The translations under genes and the position numbers were made by a program. 64,000 bases of DNA from an uncultured Pseudomonadota bacterium (lineage in GTDB: Bacteria > Pseudomonadota > Gammaproteobacteria > Burkholderiales > SG8-39): contig CAIXPL010000019.1 in the NCBI GenBank assembly GCA_903921325.1, positions 186,001-250,000 of the forward strand. The letters are read 5' to 3'. Numbering within the stretch: position 1 is the first letter of the stretch; each line of letters opens with the position of its first letter. A model generated the notes under the pieces. That model was not told the DNA's origin, made no database searches, and saw only the letters and a program-made list of their open reading frames with translations. Below, piece by piece: positions 17,495-30,256 of this stretch.

Positions 17495-17578
17495 TCGAGT
17501 TCAGTGATTGCGCGTCAGCGCGGACCATTTGCACGAAACCCACCGCGACCAATGCTCGCCGGTGGCCTGAATGAACCC

Positions 17579-20001
<2,423 letters not shown>

Positions 20002-20185
20002 CGACGCTCATGGTACAGCTACCTAGGGTGACATGATCGACTGCCTGGGTGTATCGGGTGCTGGCGCACAAAGTGACGAATTGCGCACCGGTCCGATGCA
20101 GACCCTGCGATATCGGGCTAACCGCCCGCAAAGCGCACCTGACCAACACCGCTCGAGGCACCCGGATGGGCACCCTGCCGGGCAC

Positions 20186-20785
20186 TCACTCGCCAAACAT
20201 TTTCTGCTTGAGTTCACGCCGCTGCTGAGCTTCCACCGAAAGCGTCGCAGTGGGACGCGCGAGCAGGCGCTGCAATCCGATCGGATCACCGGTCTCTTCG
20301 CAATAACCATAGCTGCCGTCGTCGATGCGCAGCAGGGATTGATCTATTTTCTTCATCAGTTTGCGCTCACGATCCCGGGTGCGCAGCTCAAGGGCGTGCT
20401 CTTCCTCGATGGTGGCTCGATCGGCGGGATCGGGCACCATGTCGTTTTCGCGCAAATGCTCGGAGGTCTCCCCGGCATTGCTCAGCAACTGACGCTTCAT
20501 GTCCGTGAGCATGTCGCGAAAGAACTTGAGCTGCCGCTCGTTCATGTAATCGTCGATCGACATGGCAAGCAGGGCATCGGCACCCACTGCACTGCTGAAT
20601 TGAGCCGGCGCGTCGGGTTGCTTGCGTGGCGCACGCGCGGTGCTCGCCACGGCGTCGATCGCGGCCGCGCCGCTCGCTTTGGGCACGCTGGTGCGCGCAG
20701 CGGCCGCTTTCGTCGCCGGCTTGGCCGCCACGGTCTTTGCCGCCACAGCCACTTTGCCGGACTTCACTGTGCTTTCGCGAGGCAT
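20186..20785 (-). CDS. dksA: RNA polymerase-binding transcription factor DksA
   Basis: A 199-residue DksA, which enters the RNA polymerase secondary channel with ppGpp to control rRNA and amino acid promoters. The coiled coil (about 88-150) and the globular end with GSYGYCEETGDPIGLQRL and ARPTATL are clear. Only one of the four zinc cysteines of E. coli DksA remains, a pattern known in betaproteobacteria, so the fold probably does not need zinc. An N-terminal Ala/Lys-rich tail of about 65 residues precedes the core. It overlaps the upstream CobW gene by 22 bp. Confidence 0.93.
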   Translation of the reverse strand: MPRESTVKSGKVAVAAKTVAAKPATKAAAARTSVPKASGAAAIDAVASTARAPRKQPDAPAQFSSAVGADALLAMSIDDYMNERQLKFFRDMLTDMKRQLLSNAGETSEHLRENDMVPDPADRATIEEEHALELRTRDRERKLMKKIDQSLLRIDDGSYGYCEETGDPIGLQRLLARPTATLSVEAQQRRELKQKMFGE

Positions 20786-21753
20786 TGTTCCAACCCTTGA
20801 ATGATGATGTCCTGCGGAAGATCACGACCTATGAACACCATGACGCTCTCGCGCCGTTCGTCCCTGCCCCAGGGCTTGCCCATGTCGCCACCCATGAGCA
20901 TATGCACGCCCTGAAACACTACGCGGTTTGCATTACCCTTGAGCGACAGCACGCCCTTATAGCGCAACAAATCGGTGCCATAGACCTGGATGATGGAACT
21001 GAGAAACTCCTCTAGCTTGACCCCGTCAAACGGCCGCAGCGAACGGTACACGAAAGAAGAGACATGCTCGTCATGCTCATGCTCGGATTCGACAAGAAAT
21101 TCCGGGTCGACCTCGAGCACCGCATTCAGATTGAAGCCGCGAATATCAAGGATCTCCTCGATCGGTGCCTCGCCAAAATGCACCTTGCGGATCGGGGCGC
21201 GCGGATTGATACGCAGCAGCCGCTGGCGCAGGCGCTCTATATCGGCTTCGCTCACCAGGTCGGCTTTGGACAGCAGGATGCGATCGGCAAAACCGACCTG
21301 CTCCTGCGCTTCGCGAAATTCATCGAGTGTGGTCTCGGCGTGCTTCGCATCGACCAGCGTAATGATGCTATCGAGCAGGTAGTACTCCCCCACCGTATCA
21401 TCCATGAAGAAGGTCTGCGCCACCGGGCCGGGATCGGCCATGCCAGTGGTTTCAATGATCACCCGGTCAAATCCGAGCGCACCGCTTGAGCGCTTTTCCT
21501 TCAGTTCACCGAGGATGCGCACGAGGTCGCCGCGCACCGTGCAGCAGATGCAGCCATTGTTCATCTCGATGATCTGCTCATCGGCGTTCTGCAGCAGAAT
21601 CTCGTTGTCAATTCCCGCCTCACCGAATTCATTTTCGATGACGGCGATGCGATGACCGTGCTGCTCCTGCAGAATCCGGTTGAGCAAAGTGGTCTTGCCC
21701 GCACCCAGAAAGCCGGTGAGTATGGTCACCGGGACCAGATTGTCCGTGGCCAT
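20764..21753 (-). CDS. CobW/COG0523 family GTP-binding metallochaperone
   Basis: A 329-residue G3E GTPase of the COG0523 group, thought to deliver zinc or related metals. It has a Walker A ILTGFLGAGKTTLLNRIL, the metal-binding GCICC motif in MNNGCICCTVRGDL, the Walker B region DRVIIETTGMADPGP and the base motif LSKAD. A His/Glu-rich loop (SEHEHDEHVSS) about 60% along the chain probably binds metal. Its 3' end overlaps dksA, so the two are probably co-expressed. Confidence 0.9.
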   Translation of the reverse strand: MATDNLVPVTILTGFLGAGKTTLLNRILQEQHGHRIAVIENEFGEAGIDNEILLQNADEQIIEMNNGCICCTVRGDLVRILGELKEKRSSGALGFDRVIIETTGMADPGPVAQTFFMDDTVGEYYLLDSIITLVDAKHAETTLDEFREAQEQVGFADRILLSKADLVSEADIERLRQRLLRINPRAPIRKVHFGEAPIEEILDIRGFNLNAVLEVDPEFLVESEHEHDEHVSSFVYRSLRPFDGVKLEEFLSSIIQVYGTDLLRYKGVLSLKGNANRVVFQGVHMLMGGDMGKPWGRDERRESVMVFIGRDLPQDIIIQGLEQCLAKAQ

Positions 21754-21913
21754 GTTCAGTTACCCAAGAGTAGTAAAACGCGGCAGGCAGTGATCGAGCG
21801 GCGTGAATTCGTACGGCATCCGAGTTGCCCGTGGCCGCCTGCAGAATGCGCAAGGGTGCGGATTCTACTCGGCGCCCCCGCCGGCCGCAATCGACATCTG
21901 CACATGGGGTGGC

Positions 21914-23134
21914 TCAGGCCAGCCGCTCAAGCAATAAGCCCTTGAGATAATCGCCTTCCGGAAAAGCAAGCCGCACCGGATGATCGGACGCGGCGCCGAG
22001 TCGTTCGCGCAGACGCACATCGACCCCGGCATCCTCGGCGGCACCGGCCACGATGCGCCGGAACAACCCCTCATCGATGGCCCCGGAGCAGGAAAAGGTC
22101 GCCAGCAATCCACCGGGCGAGAGCAGTTTGAACGCAAGGAGATTGATGTCCTTGTAAGCGCGAGCGGCGCGCTCGGCATGCGCCTGGGTCGGTGCAAATT
22201 TAGGCGGATCGAGAATGATCAGATCAAACCGGCGCGCAGCGTCCCGATAGCGGCGCAAGAGGGCAAATACATCACCCTCGACCCATTCAAGTCGCGCGGG
22301 ATCGCTGCCATTGCGCTGCGCGTTGCGTCGGGCCAGCGCCAGGGCGTCGGCGGCACTTTCGATCGAGGTCACATGGCTTGCCCCTCCAGCCAGACAGGCA
22401 AACGCAAATGCCCCGCTAAAAGCAAAACAATTCAATACCTTGCGTGAGTCGGCCAATGACCCGATGGTGTCCCGATTGGTGACTTGATCAAGATAGAACC
22501 CGGTCTTGTGACCGGCCTGAAGATCGGCCAGGAGCTCAATCGTCTGCCCGTTCACTGTCTCGTGCAGGGCCACCGGCCCGTGCGGCGCTTCACCATGCAA
22601 CACGGCACTGTGGGGCGGCAGCCCTTCGAGTTCACGCGCATCGGTATCCGAGCGTTCAAGGACACAGACCACCCCGGGCAGCCCCGCCAGTACGGCAGTG
22701 ATGGCATCGCGCCAACGCTCTGCGCCCGCCGAGAGCAATTGCACCACGACGGTGTCGTGGTAGCGATCAATGACAATACCTGGGAGCCCGTCGCCCTCGG
22801 CGTTGATCAGGCGGCGCGCCTGCCCGGGCGCAAGCGGCCCCATGCGCTGCGCGCGCCAGTCGATTGCGGCATGAATCTGCCGCTCAAAGAAGGCCGCATC
22901 GATCGAATCGGTTTCAAGATATGACCATACCCGCGCGCAGATCTGCGACTCGGGGCTCCAGGCGGCATGGGCCAGAAACCGTCCTCCCGCAGAGTGAATG
23001 CGTATCGTTTCGCCGGAGGCTGGTTGGCCACGCAAATGCGCCACCGCGCCGCTGAAGACCCAGGGGTGCCGGCGCAGCAGCGATTTTTCGCGCCCCGGCT
23101 TCAGCTCAAGTACCACAGGCGACCCGCTCTTCAT
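21914..23134 (-). CDS. rlmI: 23S rRNA (cytosine(1962)-C5)-methyltransferase
   Basis: A 406-residue RlmI-type enzyme: an N-terminal PUA domain (RRHPWVFSGAVAHLRG) and a C-terminal SAM methyltransferase with VLNCFAFSGAFAFACLAGGA, DLIILDPPKFAP and a cysteine-containing FSCSGAI loop. It methylates C1962 of 23S rRNA in E. coli. It is the last gene of an overlapping chain and shares ATGA with the xerC stop. Confidence 0.9.
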   Translation of the reverse strand: MKSGSPVVLELKPGREKSLLRRHPWVFSGAVAHLRGQPASGETIRIHSAGGRFLAHAAWSPESQICARVWSYLETDSIDAAFFERQIHAAIDWRAQRMGPLAPGQARRLINAEGDGLPGIVIDRYHDTVVVQLLSAGAERWRDAITAVLAGLPGVVCVLERSDTDARELEGLPPHSAVLHGEAPHGPVALHETVNGQTIELLADLQAGHKTGFYLDQVTNRDTIGSLADSRKVLNCFAFSGAFAFACLAGGASHVTSIESAADALALARRNAQRNGSDPARLEWVEGDVFALLRRYRDAARRFDLIILDPPKFAPTQAHAERAARAYKDINLLAFKLLSPGGLLATFSCSGAIDEGLFRRIVAGAAEDAGVDVRLRERLGAASDHPVRLAFPEGDYLKGLLLERLA

Positions 23135-24036
23135 GAACCTGATTTGCGCCGTGCACGGGGGTGAGCCTGATCATAGACCCGCGCCAGATGTTGAAAATCA
23201 AGCGCGGTGTAGATCTGCGTCGTTGCGATGCTGGCATGACCCAGCATCTCCTGCACCGCACGCAGGTCGCCAGAGGACTGCAGCACGTGGGTGGCAAAGG
23301 AGTGGCGCAGTACGTGCGGATGAACATGCACGCCAATGCCCGACACCTGCGCCCAGCGCGCAAGCCGCGCCTGCACGCTGCGCGCTGACAGGCGCGTTCC
23401 ACGCTCACTGACAAAAAGGGCCGTCTCGCCTGCGTCGGCCAATTTATCGCGACGATCGAGCCACAGGGCAAGTGCGGCACGTGCTTTTGAGCCCACCGGC
23501 ACGGTGCGACGCTTGCCGCCCTTGCCAAGCACGCTCACTTCACCGTCACGCAGCATGTGCCCGCCCGCCTCAACGTCCAACTGGCACAACTCGGCCAGCC
23601 TGAGCCCGGCTGAGTACAACAGCTCTGCCAGTGCGAGATCGCGCAGTTCGAGCAGGCTCTCGCCCTCGCCAGCAAACAGCGCCGCCGCATGGTCTGGTGA
23701 CAGCGCCTTGGGGAGCGCGCGGCCCCTTTTGGGCGGACGCAGGCCGGCACAGGGATTGGGCAACTCAGGCTGGTTACGGCAGCGCCAGTCAAATAGCGCA
23801 CGCCAGGCTGACAGGGCGCGCGCCAGAGAGCGTGGCGCCAGACCTCGTGAGTGCAGGCGCGCAATTGCGCTGCGAATCAGGTCGGCGTCGAATTGATCGA
23901 GCGACTGCGCCGGGTACAGGGCGAGCAGACTGTCGATATCACGCCGGTAGGCAAGCGCGGTATGACGACTGAGCCGGCGCTCATGGACCAGATGGTCAAT
24001 AAAGGATGCAACCTCGGTGAGCCGCGTGTCGCTCAC
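23131..24036 (-). CDS. xerC: Tyrosine recombinase XerC
   Basis: A 301-residue site-specific recombinase that resolves chromosome dimers at dif together with XerD. The N-terminal SAM-like core-binding domain (about 5-90) and the catalytic domain are intact. The active site includes Arg in LLYSAGLRLAELCQLD, the His-x-x-Arg pair in HVLRHSFATHVLQ, the His in MLGHAS and the Tyr nucleophile in TTQIYTALD. It starts at a GTG that overlaps the DUF484 stop, a conserved coupling in proteobacteria. No other mobile-element gene is near, so it is the housekeeping copy. Confidence 0.93.
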   Translation of the reverse strand: MSDTRLTEVASFIDHLVHERRLSRHTALAYRRDIDSLLALYPAQSLDQFDADLIRSAIARLHSRGLAPRSLARALSAWRALFDWRCRNQPELPNPCAGLRPPKRGRALPKALSPDHAAALFAGEGESLLELRDLALAELLYSAGLRLAELCQLDVEAGGHMLRDGEVSVLGKGGKRRTVPVGSKARAALALWLDRRDKLADAGETALFVSERGTRLSARSVQARLARWAQVSGIGVHVHPHVLRHSFATHVLQSSGDLRAVQEMLGHASIATTQIYTALDFQHLARVYDQAHPRARRKSGS

Positions 24037-24674
24037 AGCACCCGCGCAAGTGTGGCACTGATCAATTCGCCGATACGGTCCAGATACAGGGTGCCCATAT
24101 CAGAATAGAAGTGAGTCTCATCGACCGAGCCCAGTGCCATCATGCCCAGTGTGAGGCCACCATCGCGCAAGGCGATCAGCGCGACCGAACCGATCGGCTC
24201 GCTACCGGTGGCGATAAACCAGCCAGCTGGCTCCGATTGCCCGTTGGGCCCGCAATAGGCCCGGGTGAGCGCGGCGGCATAGGTGTGCAGATCTTCGGTC
24301 ACCGCAGCGAATTCGACGCCCTCGCCAGAGTGAGACCACAACCGGATCGCCACCTGCAGGCTGAAGTCCGCCTGCATGCTGGCGCGTATTGCATTGAACA
24401 CGGCCGCTCTTGTGGTGGCGCGGGCAAGGGCAAGGGCAAGGCGATGGACACGCTCGCCGATACGATCGTTTTCTTCGCCAAACTGGATCAGTTCACCCAG
24501 TTTTGACTCAATTGCGCGGTGCTTGTCGCGCAAGGTGAGCACCTGACGCTCTACCAGCGGAATCGCCCGTCCGGTAATCGGATGCATGACGGTAATGCTC
24601 GCCAGCAGCTCGGCATTGCGCTCGAAGAACTCGGGGTGATCCTGCAGATATTGCGTGATGTCGTCGTCGTTCAT
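24033..24674 (-). CDS. DUF484 family protein
   Basis: A 213-residue cytosolic protein with the DUF484 start ([20 protein letters not shown]), a central helical region, and a GAF-like C-terminal half. The biochemical role is not established, but its place between dapF and xerC is highly conserved. ATGA overlap with dapF upstream and GTGA with xerC downstream show tight translational coupling. Confidence 0.88.
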   Translation of the reverse strand: MNDDDITQYLQDHPEFFERNAELLASITVMHPITGRAIPLVERQVLTLRDKHRAIESKLGELIQFGEENDRIGERVHRLALALARATTRAAVFNAIRASMQADFSLQVAIRLWSHSGEGVEFAAVTEDLHTYAAALTRAYCGPNGQSEPAGWFIATGSEPIGSVALIALRDGGLTLGMMALGSVDETHFYSDMGTLYLDRIGELISATLARVL

Positions 24675-25567
24675 GGTGTCCCTGTGTGACTTATACCGGC
24701 CAGCAGGGCCAGTTCGTCGAGCGATCCTTCAAACACGCTGATCGCCGGCCCGGTCATCAGCACCGCATTGTCCGCGGCCGGCCAACGAATCGTCAATGAC
24801 CCGCCGCGTGTTTCAACGCGCACCGGCGAATCGAGCAGGCCTGCGCGTATGCCCAGCACCGCTGCCGCACAGGCGCCGGTGCCACAGGCCAGAGTCTCGC
24901 CCGCGCCGCGTTCAAACACCCGCAGGCGGATCTGATGGCGATCGACAATCTGCATGAAACCGGCATTCACACGCGATGCAAAGCGCCGGTGCCGCTCGAT
25001 CAGCGGCCCTTCCTGTGCAACGGCATGCGCATCCACATCATCGACCAGTTGCACCGCGTGCGGGTTGCCCATCGAGGCCAGCGCGACCCAGCAGGTCGAA
25101 CTACCCAGATCCAATGGCCACCACTGCGCCTGGGTGCCACGCGCCTGCGCCACCAGCCCACTGGTATCAAAGGGCACCTGCGCAGGATCAAACCGCGGTG
25201 GCCCCATGTCAACACTCACTTGACCGTCAGCCTCCAGGCTCGGTTCAATCAACCCGGCCAGGGTCATCACACGCAACCGTGTCTTGTCGCTCAGCCCATG
25301 CTCGTGCACATAGCGCACAAAGCAGCGCGCACCGTTGCCGCATTGCTCGACCTCCGACCCATCGGCATTGAAAATCCGATAACGAAAATCAAACCCCTGC
25401 TCTGCCGGCTGCGGGCGCTCGACCAGCAGGATCTGGTCACAGCCAACGCCACGCTGGCGATCGGCAATCGCATGCGCAAGCTCGGCACTCATCGACACCG
25501 ACTGAGCGGTACAGTCGATCACCACGAAGTCATTACCCGCACCATGCATCTTGGTGAACCGAATCAT
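24671..25567 (-). CDS. dapF: Diaminopimelate epimerase
   Basis: A 298-residue enzyme converting LL- to meso-diaminopimelate for lysine and peptidoglycan. Its two catalytic cysteines lie in the mirrored motifs [10 protein letters not shown] and [13 protein letters not shown], and the start [19 protein letters not shown] is the family signature. Slightly longer than E. coli DapF (274) because of a loop near residues 120-140. It overlaps genes on both sides by 4 bp. Confidence 0.96.
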   Translation of the reverse strand: MIRFTKMHGAGNDFVVIDCTAQSVSMSAELAHAIADRQRGVGCDQILLVERPQPAEQGFDFRYRIFNADGSEVEQCGNGARCFVRYVHEHGLSDKTRLRVMTLAGLIEPSLEADGQVSVDMGPPRFDPAQVPFDTSGLVAQARGTQAQWWPLDLGSSTCWVALASMGNPHAVQLVDDVDAHAVAQEGPLIERHRRFASRVNAGFMQIVDRHQIRLRVFERGAGETLACGTGACAAAVLGIRAGLLDSPVRVETRGGSLTIRWPAADNAVLMTGPAISVFEGSLDELALLAGISHTGTP

Positions 25568-25998
25568 TGCGCGCTCCTTGCCGCCGCTACACCCAGTGTT
25601 CGATAGGCGCGCCAGACACAGTCATTCATGATGAGCACAATCCCTGCCGCGCTCGCCCGCGCGGCGGCCTGTTCATTGACCACGCCATCCTGCAACCATA
25701 CCGCCGGCAGCCCCAGTTCAATACACTCATCGATGATGGGCATGACATGCTCAGGCGCGCGGAACACATTCACCAGATCGATCGGCCCGGGCACGCTGCG
25801 CAGGTCCGGCCAGGCCGGCTCGCCCAGTGCGTGCTGCAGCCCCGGTCGGATCGGAATGATGGTGTAACCACACCCCTGCATGGCCGCAGCTATGCGATGG
25901 CTGGGCCGCGCCGGTTCGGGCGAGAACCCGACCACGGCGATCGTGTTCACTTTGCATAGCAAAGAACGAATGTCATCGACGGGGGGATTACGATGCAA
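25564..25998 (-). CDS. CoA-binding domain protein (YccU-like)
   Basis: A 144-residue single-domain Rossmann-like CoA-binding protein: [20 protein letters not shown] at the N-terminus, then DLVNVFRAP and [15 protein letters not shown]. Relatives occur as YccU in E. coli and as the N-terminal domain of acyl-CoA synthetases (ADP-forming). No reaction is known for the stand-alone form. It is the first gene of the dapF-DUF484-xerC-rlmI chain. Confidence 0.85.
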   Translation of the reverse strand: MHRNPPVDDIRSLLCKVNTIAVVGFSPEPARPSHRIAAAMQGCGYTIIPIRPGLQHALGEPAWPDLRSVPGPIDLVNVFRAPEHVMPIIDECIELGLPAVWLQDGVVNEQAAARASAAGIVLIMNDCVWRAYRTLGVAAARSAQ

Positions 25999-26044
25999 GC
26001 AGCACTACCTCGCAGGGGCAGGTTGCAGATTCAAAGCCTTGCCG

Positions 26045-27055
26045 TCACGGCCGATCAACGCGCAGTCCGGCTGCGGAAATCGCATCGCCAAGCGAATGCA
26101 GGTCGTTTGCGATTGCGGTCGAAAACTCCCCTGGCGTGCTGCCAATCGCCTCGACACCGATTTGTTCCAATCGACGCACAATGACCGGGTCGCGCGCCAT
26201 GTCAACCATGATCCGTGCCGCACGATCAACAATCACCGCGGGTGTCTTCGCCGGTGCGAGCAATCCATTCCAGGTCACCAATCGAAAGCCTGGATAGCCT
26301 GATTCGGCCACCGTCGGCAGTTCAGGAAACAGACTTGAGCGCCGCTCCCCCGAGCTCGCCAGCAAGCGCAGCTTGTCGCTTTGCACGTGCGCGACGTAGT
26401 CGGCCACATTGCCGAAATACATGGGCACCTGGCCACCGAGCAAGTCAACCATCGCCGGTGCGCCGCCCTTGTAATTGACATGCTCCATGGCAAGTCCGGC
26501 GCGCTGTACAAGCATGATCATTACCAGGTGCGACAGACTGCCGGTGCCGCCCGATGCATAGGGTACCTTGACCGGACTTGCGCGAACATGCGCAATCAGG
26601 TCGCGCAACGACTTCACTGTCGGCAGCACGGTTGTGCTGATCCCAAGCACCAGAGGGTTACTGCCGATGATGCTGATCGGTGCGAAGTCCTTCACCGGGT
26701 CATAGCCCACCGTCTGGATGTACGGCAGCACCGCCAGTTGCGCCACCGAGGAGACAAACAGGGTGTAGCCATCGGGACTGGCCTTGGCCACTGCCTCGGC
26801 CGCAATCGCACCCCCTGCGCCGGTGCGATTCTCCACCACGAATTGCTGCCCGGTCACTTGTGCCAGGCGTTCGGCTGCAATACGCGCAATGGCATCGGTA
26901 TTGCCACCAGCGGCAAAGGGAACAATCACCCGCACCGCGCGTTGCGGCCAGGCCTGTGCGGCCGCCGTACTCGCGACCGCATCGACCAGCACCAGCGCGG
27001 CCGCGCAGCCAAGGGCAGCGAGCCGGACCGCCTGCGCTGCGCGCTTAATTGACAC
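26045..27055 (-). CDS. Bug/TctC family periplasmic binding protein
   Basis: A 336-residue extracytoplasmic receptor of the Bug family (tripartite tricarboxylate transporter). There is a signal peptide (about 1-33, ending STAAAQA), then the family starts with PQRAVRVIVPFAAGGNTDAIARI and ENRTGAGG. No tctA/tctB permease genes are present in the window. The GTG at 27055 is chosen because it begins a normal signal peptide; it overlaps the dsbA stop by 11 bp. The longer open frame reads antisense-free into dsbA and is unlikely. Confidence 0.85.
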   Translation of the reverse strand: MSIKRAAQAVRLAALGCAAALVLVDAVASTAAAQAWPQRAVRVIVPFAAGGNTDAIARIAAERLAQVTGQQFVVENRTGAGGAIAAEAVAKASPDGYTLFVSSVAQLAVLPYIQTVGYDPVKDFAPISIIGSNPLVLGISTTVLPTVKSLRDLIAHVRASPVKVPYASGGTGSLSHLVMIMLVQRAGLAMEHVNYKGGAPAMVDLLGGQVPMYFGNVADYVAHVQSDKLRLLASSGERRSSLFPELPTVAESGYPGFRLVTWNGLLAPAKTPAVIVDRAARIMVDMARDPVIVRRLEQIGVEAIGSTPGEFSTAIANDLHSLGDAISAAGLRVDRP

Positions 27056-27707
27056 GGGGTTTCGTCGCAGGTGCGGCGGGACGCAATCCCTTGCGTTCCT
27101 GATCGATGAATTTGTCGACCCGTCCGAGCATGACAAGGGGCGACGTGTCGGCATTGATCACATGGCGGCCTTGCACCACGATGGCTGGCACGCCACTCAC
27201 CTTGGCCGCGTCAATCAACTGCTTGGCGCGACTCATGCGTCCCTCGACCGCGAAGGATTTCGAGGTGTCCTTGTACTTGTTTGCGTCCACGCCGTGGTCT
27301 TTCATCCACTTCACCAGGTCGGACTCATCGGTTGGCCGGAATCCATCCTTGTGAATGGCGTCGAAAAATGCGCGATGCAGCCGCGGCAACTCGCCGAGCG
27401 CCTCAAGGGTGTAATAAACCCGCGCTGACACTGCCCAGTTTTCGTTGAAAATTGCCGGAATCCGCTTGAACGCCACATCCTTGGGCAGCTTCTCGATCCA
27501 CTCCTGCAACGACGGTTCAAGCGCATAGCAATGCGGGCATCCGTACCAGAAGAATTCAACCACCTCCACCTTGCCGGGGCTTTCCGTGGCCAGCGGAGGA
27601 TCAAGGTCGTAGGTGGGCCGTTCGCCCTGGGCAAGTGCGCCGCCGGCGATCAGCAAGCTGAACATGAGAAACAGCGCGTGGCGCAAGAAAGTCAGACCAA
27701 AACGCAT
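27045..27707 (-). CDS. dsbA: Thiol:disulfide interchange protein DsbA
   Basis: A 220-residue periplasmic oxidase that introduces disulfide bonds into exported proteins. It has a signal peptide (about 1-26, ending GALAQG), a thioredoxin fold with CPHC in FFWYGCPHCYALEP and the cis-proline segment SGVPAIVVQG. Length and motifs fit DsbA. It follows the SPOR gene after a 144-base gap and overlaps the downstream Bug gene. Confidence 0.94.
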   Translation of the reverse strand: MRFGLTFLRHALFLMFSLLIAGGALAQGERPTYDLDPPLATESPGKVEVVEFFWYGCPHCYALEPSLQEWIEKLPKDVAFKRIPAIFNENWAVSARVYYTLEALGELPRLHRAFFDAIHKDGFRPTDESDLVKWMKDHGVDANKYKDTSKSFAVEGRMSRAKQLIDAAKVSGVPAIVVQGRHVINADTSPLVMLGRVDKFIDQERKGLRPAAPATKPRVN

Positions 27708-27851
27708 CGAACAGGCTCCTGAAAAATGCCGAACTGTATGAGGCGCAGGCTGCCGCCTGTGCCGCCCTGCGCGAACAGGGTGAAGATCGCCCGGGCACCA
27801 CCGCCTCGTGCCCGCTGGTGACCCGGTTTGAGGCTCTGCGCAGTCAGACCC

Positions 27852-28526
27852 CTATCGTGGCGGAACGTTCCGCACCAACGACACGTCGATGCCGTTTTGC
27901 GCCAGTTGCGAGCGCACATGATTCACTTCGGCGAGATTAGCATAGGGGCCCAGTCTGACCCGGTACCAGGTACCGCGATCGGGCAGATCGACTGTTTCGA
28001 TGCCCGCCTCGAGCCCGAGCAGCGCCAATCGTGCCTTCACCGCATCGGCATCGGCGGGATCCTGAAAGGCGCCGGCTTGCAGGATGAAATGTTCAACCGG
28101 TGCCACTGCCTCGGCCGGGCGCGCACTGCGCGGGCTGGCCGCACCGACCGCACTCGGCGCGGGAGCGTCCTCTTTGCCCGGCAGGATCTTGTAAAAATCA
28201 AAGCGCGGTTTGTCGCCTTCAGCTCCCGCAGCGGTAGCAGCCTTGCCAGCCGGGGCTTCGTTGATCGTTCCCTTGGCTTGCTGCCCAGCCGTGCCCGATC
28301 GCGACGGGTCGGCCGACGGTGTCGTGCTGCCCCCTTCGGCGCGCGACTCGCTCAGGCTCTTATCGGCCCCCTTGGGCTTTGAGCTCCAGGGCAACGGCGA
28401 CTTCATCATGTAAATGGCGACCGCCGCAGCCATCAGCAAACCGAGCATCAACCCGATGAAAATGCCGATCAAGGTATTGCCGACGCTGGTGTGCTTCACC
28501 TTCGGACGGGGCTTGAAATCTTTCAC
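27852..28526 (-). CDS. SPOR-domain membrane protein (FtsN-like)
   Basis: A 224-residue bitopic protein: a basic cytosolic tail ([13 protein letters not shown]), one transmembrane helix (about 18-42), a Ser/Ala/Gly-rich linker, and a C-terminal SPOR domain (about 145-220, [21 protein letters not shown] and [14 protein letters not shown]) that binds denuded glycan strands at the septum. This arrangement is that of FtsN or DamX-type division proteins. It begins with a GTG that overlaps the argS stop (GTGA). Confidence 0.85.
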   Translation of the reverse strand: MKDFKPRPKVKHTSVGNTLIGIFIGLMLGLLMAAAVAIYMMKSPLPWSSKPKGADKSLSESRAEGGSTTPSADPSRSGTAGQQAKGTINEAPAGKAATAAGAEGDKPRFDFYKILPGKEDAPAPSAVGAASPRSARPAEAVAPVEHFILQAGAFQDPADADAVKARLALLGLEAGIETVDLPDRGTWYRVRLGPYANLAEVNHVRSQLAQNGIDVSLVRNVPPR

Positions 28527-30256
28527 ATCTTCTCCGGCGCACTGACCCCTAACACCGCCAGGCCATTGCGCAATACCTGCCGGGTGGCGCAGGCCAATGC
28601 CAGCCGGGCGAAGCGAACGGTCAGATCATCGACCAGAAATCGTTCGGCATTATAGTAACCGTGAAACTCGGCGGCGAGTTCGCGCAGATAGAAAGCGACC
28701 AGATGCGGCGCGCAGTCGAGCGCAGCGGTGGCAATCGTCAGCGGATAATCCTGCAAGCGGCGCAACAGCGCCACCTCGCGCTCGCCAGTAAGCGACGACA
28801 GGTCAACACCTGACAATTGCGCCAGATCGCCATCCCACTGATTGAGCACCGAGCAGATCCGCGCGTGGGCATACTGGACATAGAAAACCGGGTTTTCTTC
28901 GGTCTGCGACTGCGCCAGGTCGACATCGAACACAAACTCGGTGTCGGCCTTGCGCGATACCAGGAAGAAGCGCACCGCATCGCGTCCGACTTCGTCGACC
29001 AGATCGCGCAAGGTCACATAACTGCCTGCGCGTTTGGAGATCTTCACCTCTTCGCCGCCGCGCATGACCGTGACCATCTTGTGCAGCAGATAGCGCGGAT
29101 AGTCAGCCGGAATCCCCAGCGACAAGGCCTGCAGGCCGGCACGCACACGCGCGGTGGAACCAAAATGATCCGATCCCATGATATTGATTGCGGCACGAAA
29201 GCCACGCTGCCACTTGCTCACGTGATAGGCAACATCGGGCACAAAATACGTAAAGCTGCCATCAGACTTGCGCATCACGCGGTCTTTGTCATCCCCATAC
29301 TCGGTCGTGCGCAGCCACAGCGCACCCTCATGCTCGTAGGTCTTGCCTGCCGCGCCAAGCGCGCTCACGACCGCCGTGACGCTGCCATCGGAATACAGCG
29401 ATGACTCGAGGAAATAGCGGTCGAACTGCACCCCGAACGCCTGCAGGTCGATGTCCTGCTCGCGGCGCAGATAGCTCACCGCGTAGCGGCGTAGCGCAGC
29501 GAGATCGTCGATATCACCGCTGAGGGCCTCGGCGTCCGGCACCGGCTTGCCCTCCAGATAATCAGCAGCGATGTCGCGGATGTACTGTCCGTGATAGCCA
29601 TCGGCCGGAAATTCAACGGCCAGGCCGCGCAATTCGCGCGCACGCGCCCACACCGAACGGGCCAGATTATCGATCTGCACCCCGGCATCGTTATAGTAGA
29701 ACTCGCGGCTCACCTGATAGCCGGTCGCCTCGAGCAACTGACACAGCGCGGCCCCCAGCGCACCCTGGCGGCCATGACCCACATGCAGCGGCCCGGTGGG
29801 ATTGGCCGAGACAAATTCGACCAGTACCGGCATCGCCCCGCCAATATTGGAGCGCCCATAGGCCGCGGCGCCAGCGAACACCTGCGGCACCACCCGCTGC
29901 AGCGCCGCACTGTGCAGCCGCAGGTTGATAAAACCCGGACCGGCAATCTCGGCGCTCGCCAGCCAATCGGACGAGGGCAACGCGGCGATCAACGCCTGGG
30001 CCAACTCACGCGGCGCGCGCTTGGTCACCCGCGCCAGTTGCATCGCCAGGTTGCATGAGAAGTCGCCATGCGCGGCCGCCTTGGGACGCTCGATATGCAC
30101 CATGTCGCCGTTGGCTTGCGGGGCCACCGATTGCAGTGCGGTCCGAAACAAGTCCGCCACATGCAGGCGCAACTCGCCGTGCGCCGCATCGGGTAGGGCG
30201 CGCTGTTCTGGACCCGCTGGCGCAGATGAACGACTAGACAACGGGGAATAGCTCAA
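28523..30256 (-). CDS. argS: Arginyl-tRNA synthetase
   Basis: A 577-residue class I aminoacyl-tRNA synthetase charging tRNA-Arg. [14 protein letters not shown] supplies the HIGH-type motif, and [12 protein letters not shown] the KMSKS-like loop. The N-terminal Add-1 domain ([22 protein letters not shown]) and the C-terminal DALR anticodon domain are present. The start is unusual: no ATG precedes the N-terminal domain, so translation must begin at a TTG, either 30256 (overlapping the ahcY stop as TTGA) or 30241. Coupling to ahcY would explain use of a weak start codon. Confidence 0.94.
   Translation of the reverse strand: MSYSPLSSRSSAPAGPEQRALPDAAHGELRLHVADLFRTALQSVAPQANGDMVHIERPKAAAHGDFSCNLAMQLARVTKRAPRELAQALIAALPSSDWLASAEIAGPGFINLRLHSAALQRVVPQVFAGAAAYGRSNIGGAMPVLVEFVSANPTGPLHVGHGRQGALGAALCQLLEATGYQVSREFYYNDAGVQIDNLARSVWARARELRGLAVEFPADGYHGQYIRDIAADYLEGKPVPDAEALSGDIDDLAALRRYAVSYLRREQDIDLQAFGVQFDRYFLESSLYSDGSVTAVVSALGAAGKTYEHEGALWLRTTEYGDDKDRVMRKSDGSFTYFVPDVAYHVSKWQRGFRAAINIMGSDHFGSTARVRAGLQALSLGIPADYPRYLLHKMVTVMRGGEEVKISKRAGSYVTLRDLVDEVGRDAVRFFLVSRKADTEFVFDVDLAQSQTEENPVFYVQYAHARICSVLNQWDGDLAQLSGVDLSSLTGEREVALLRRLQDYPLTIATAALDCAPHLVAFYLRELAAEFHGYYNAERFLVDDLTVRFARLALACATRQVLRNGLAVLGVSAPEKM

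Noticed and set aside
23131-24036. XerC as evidence of an integrated mobile element
   Set aside because: It lies in the conserved dapF-DUF484-xerC neighbourhood and is the housekeeping recombinase; no attachment site repeats or cargo were found.
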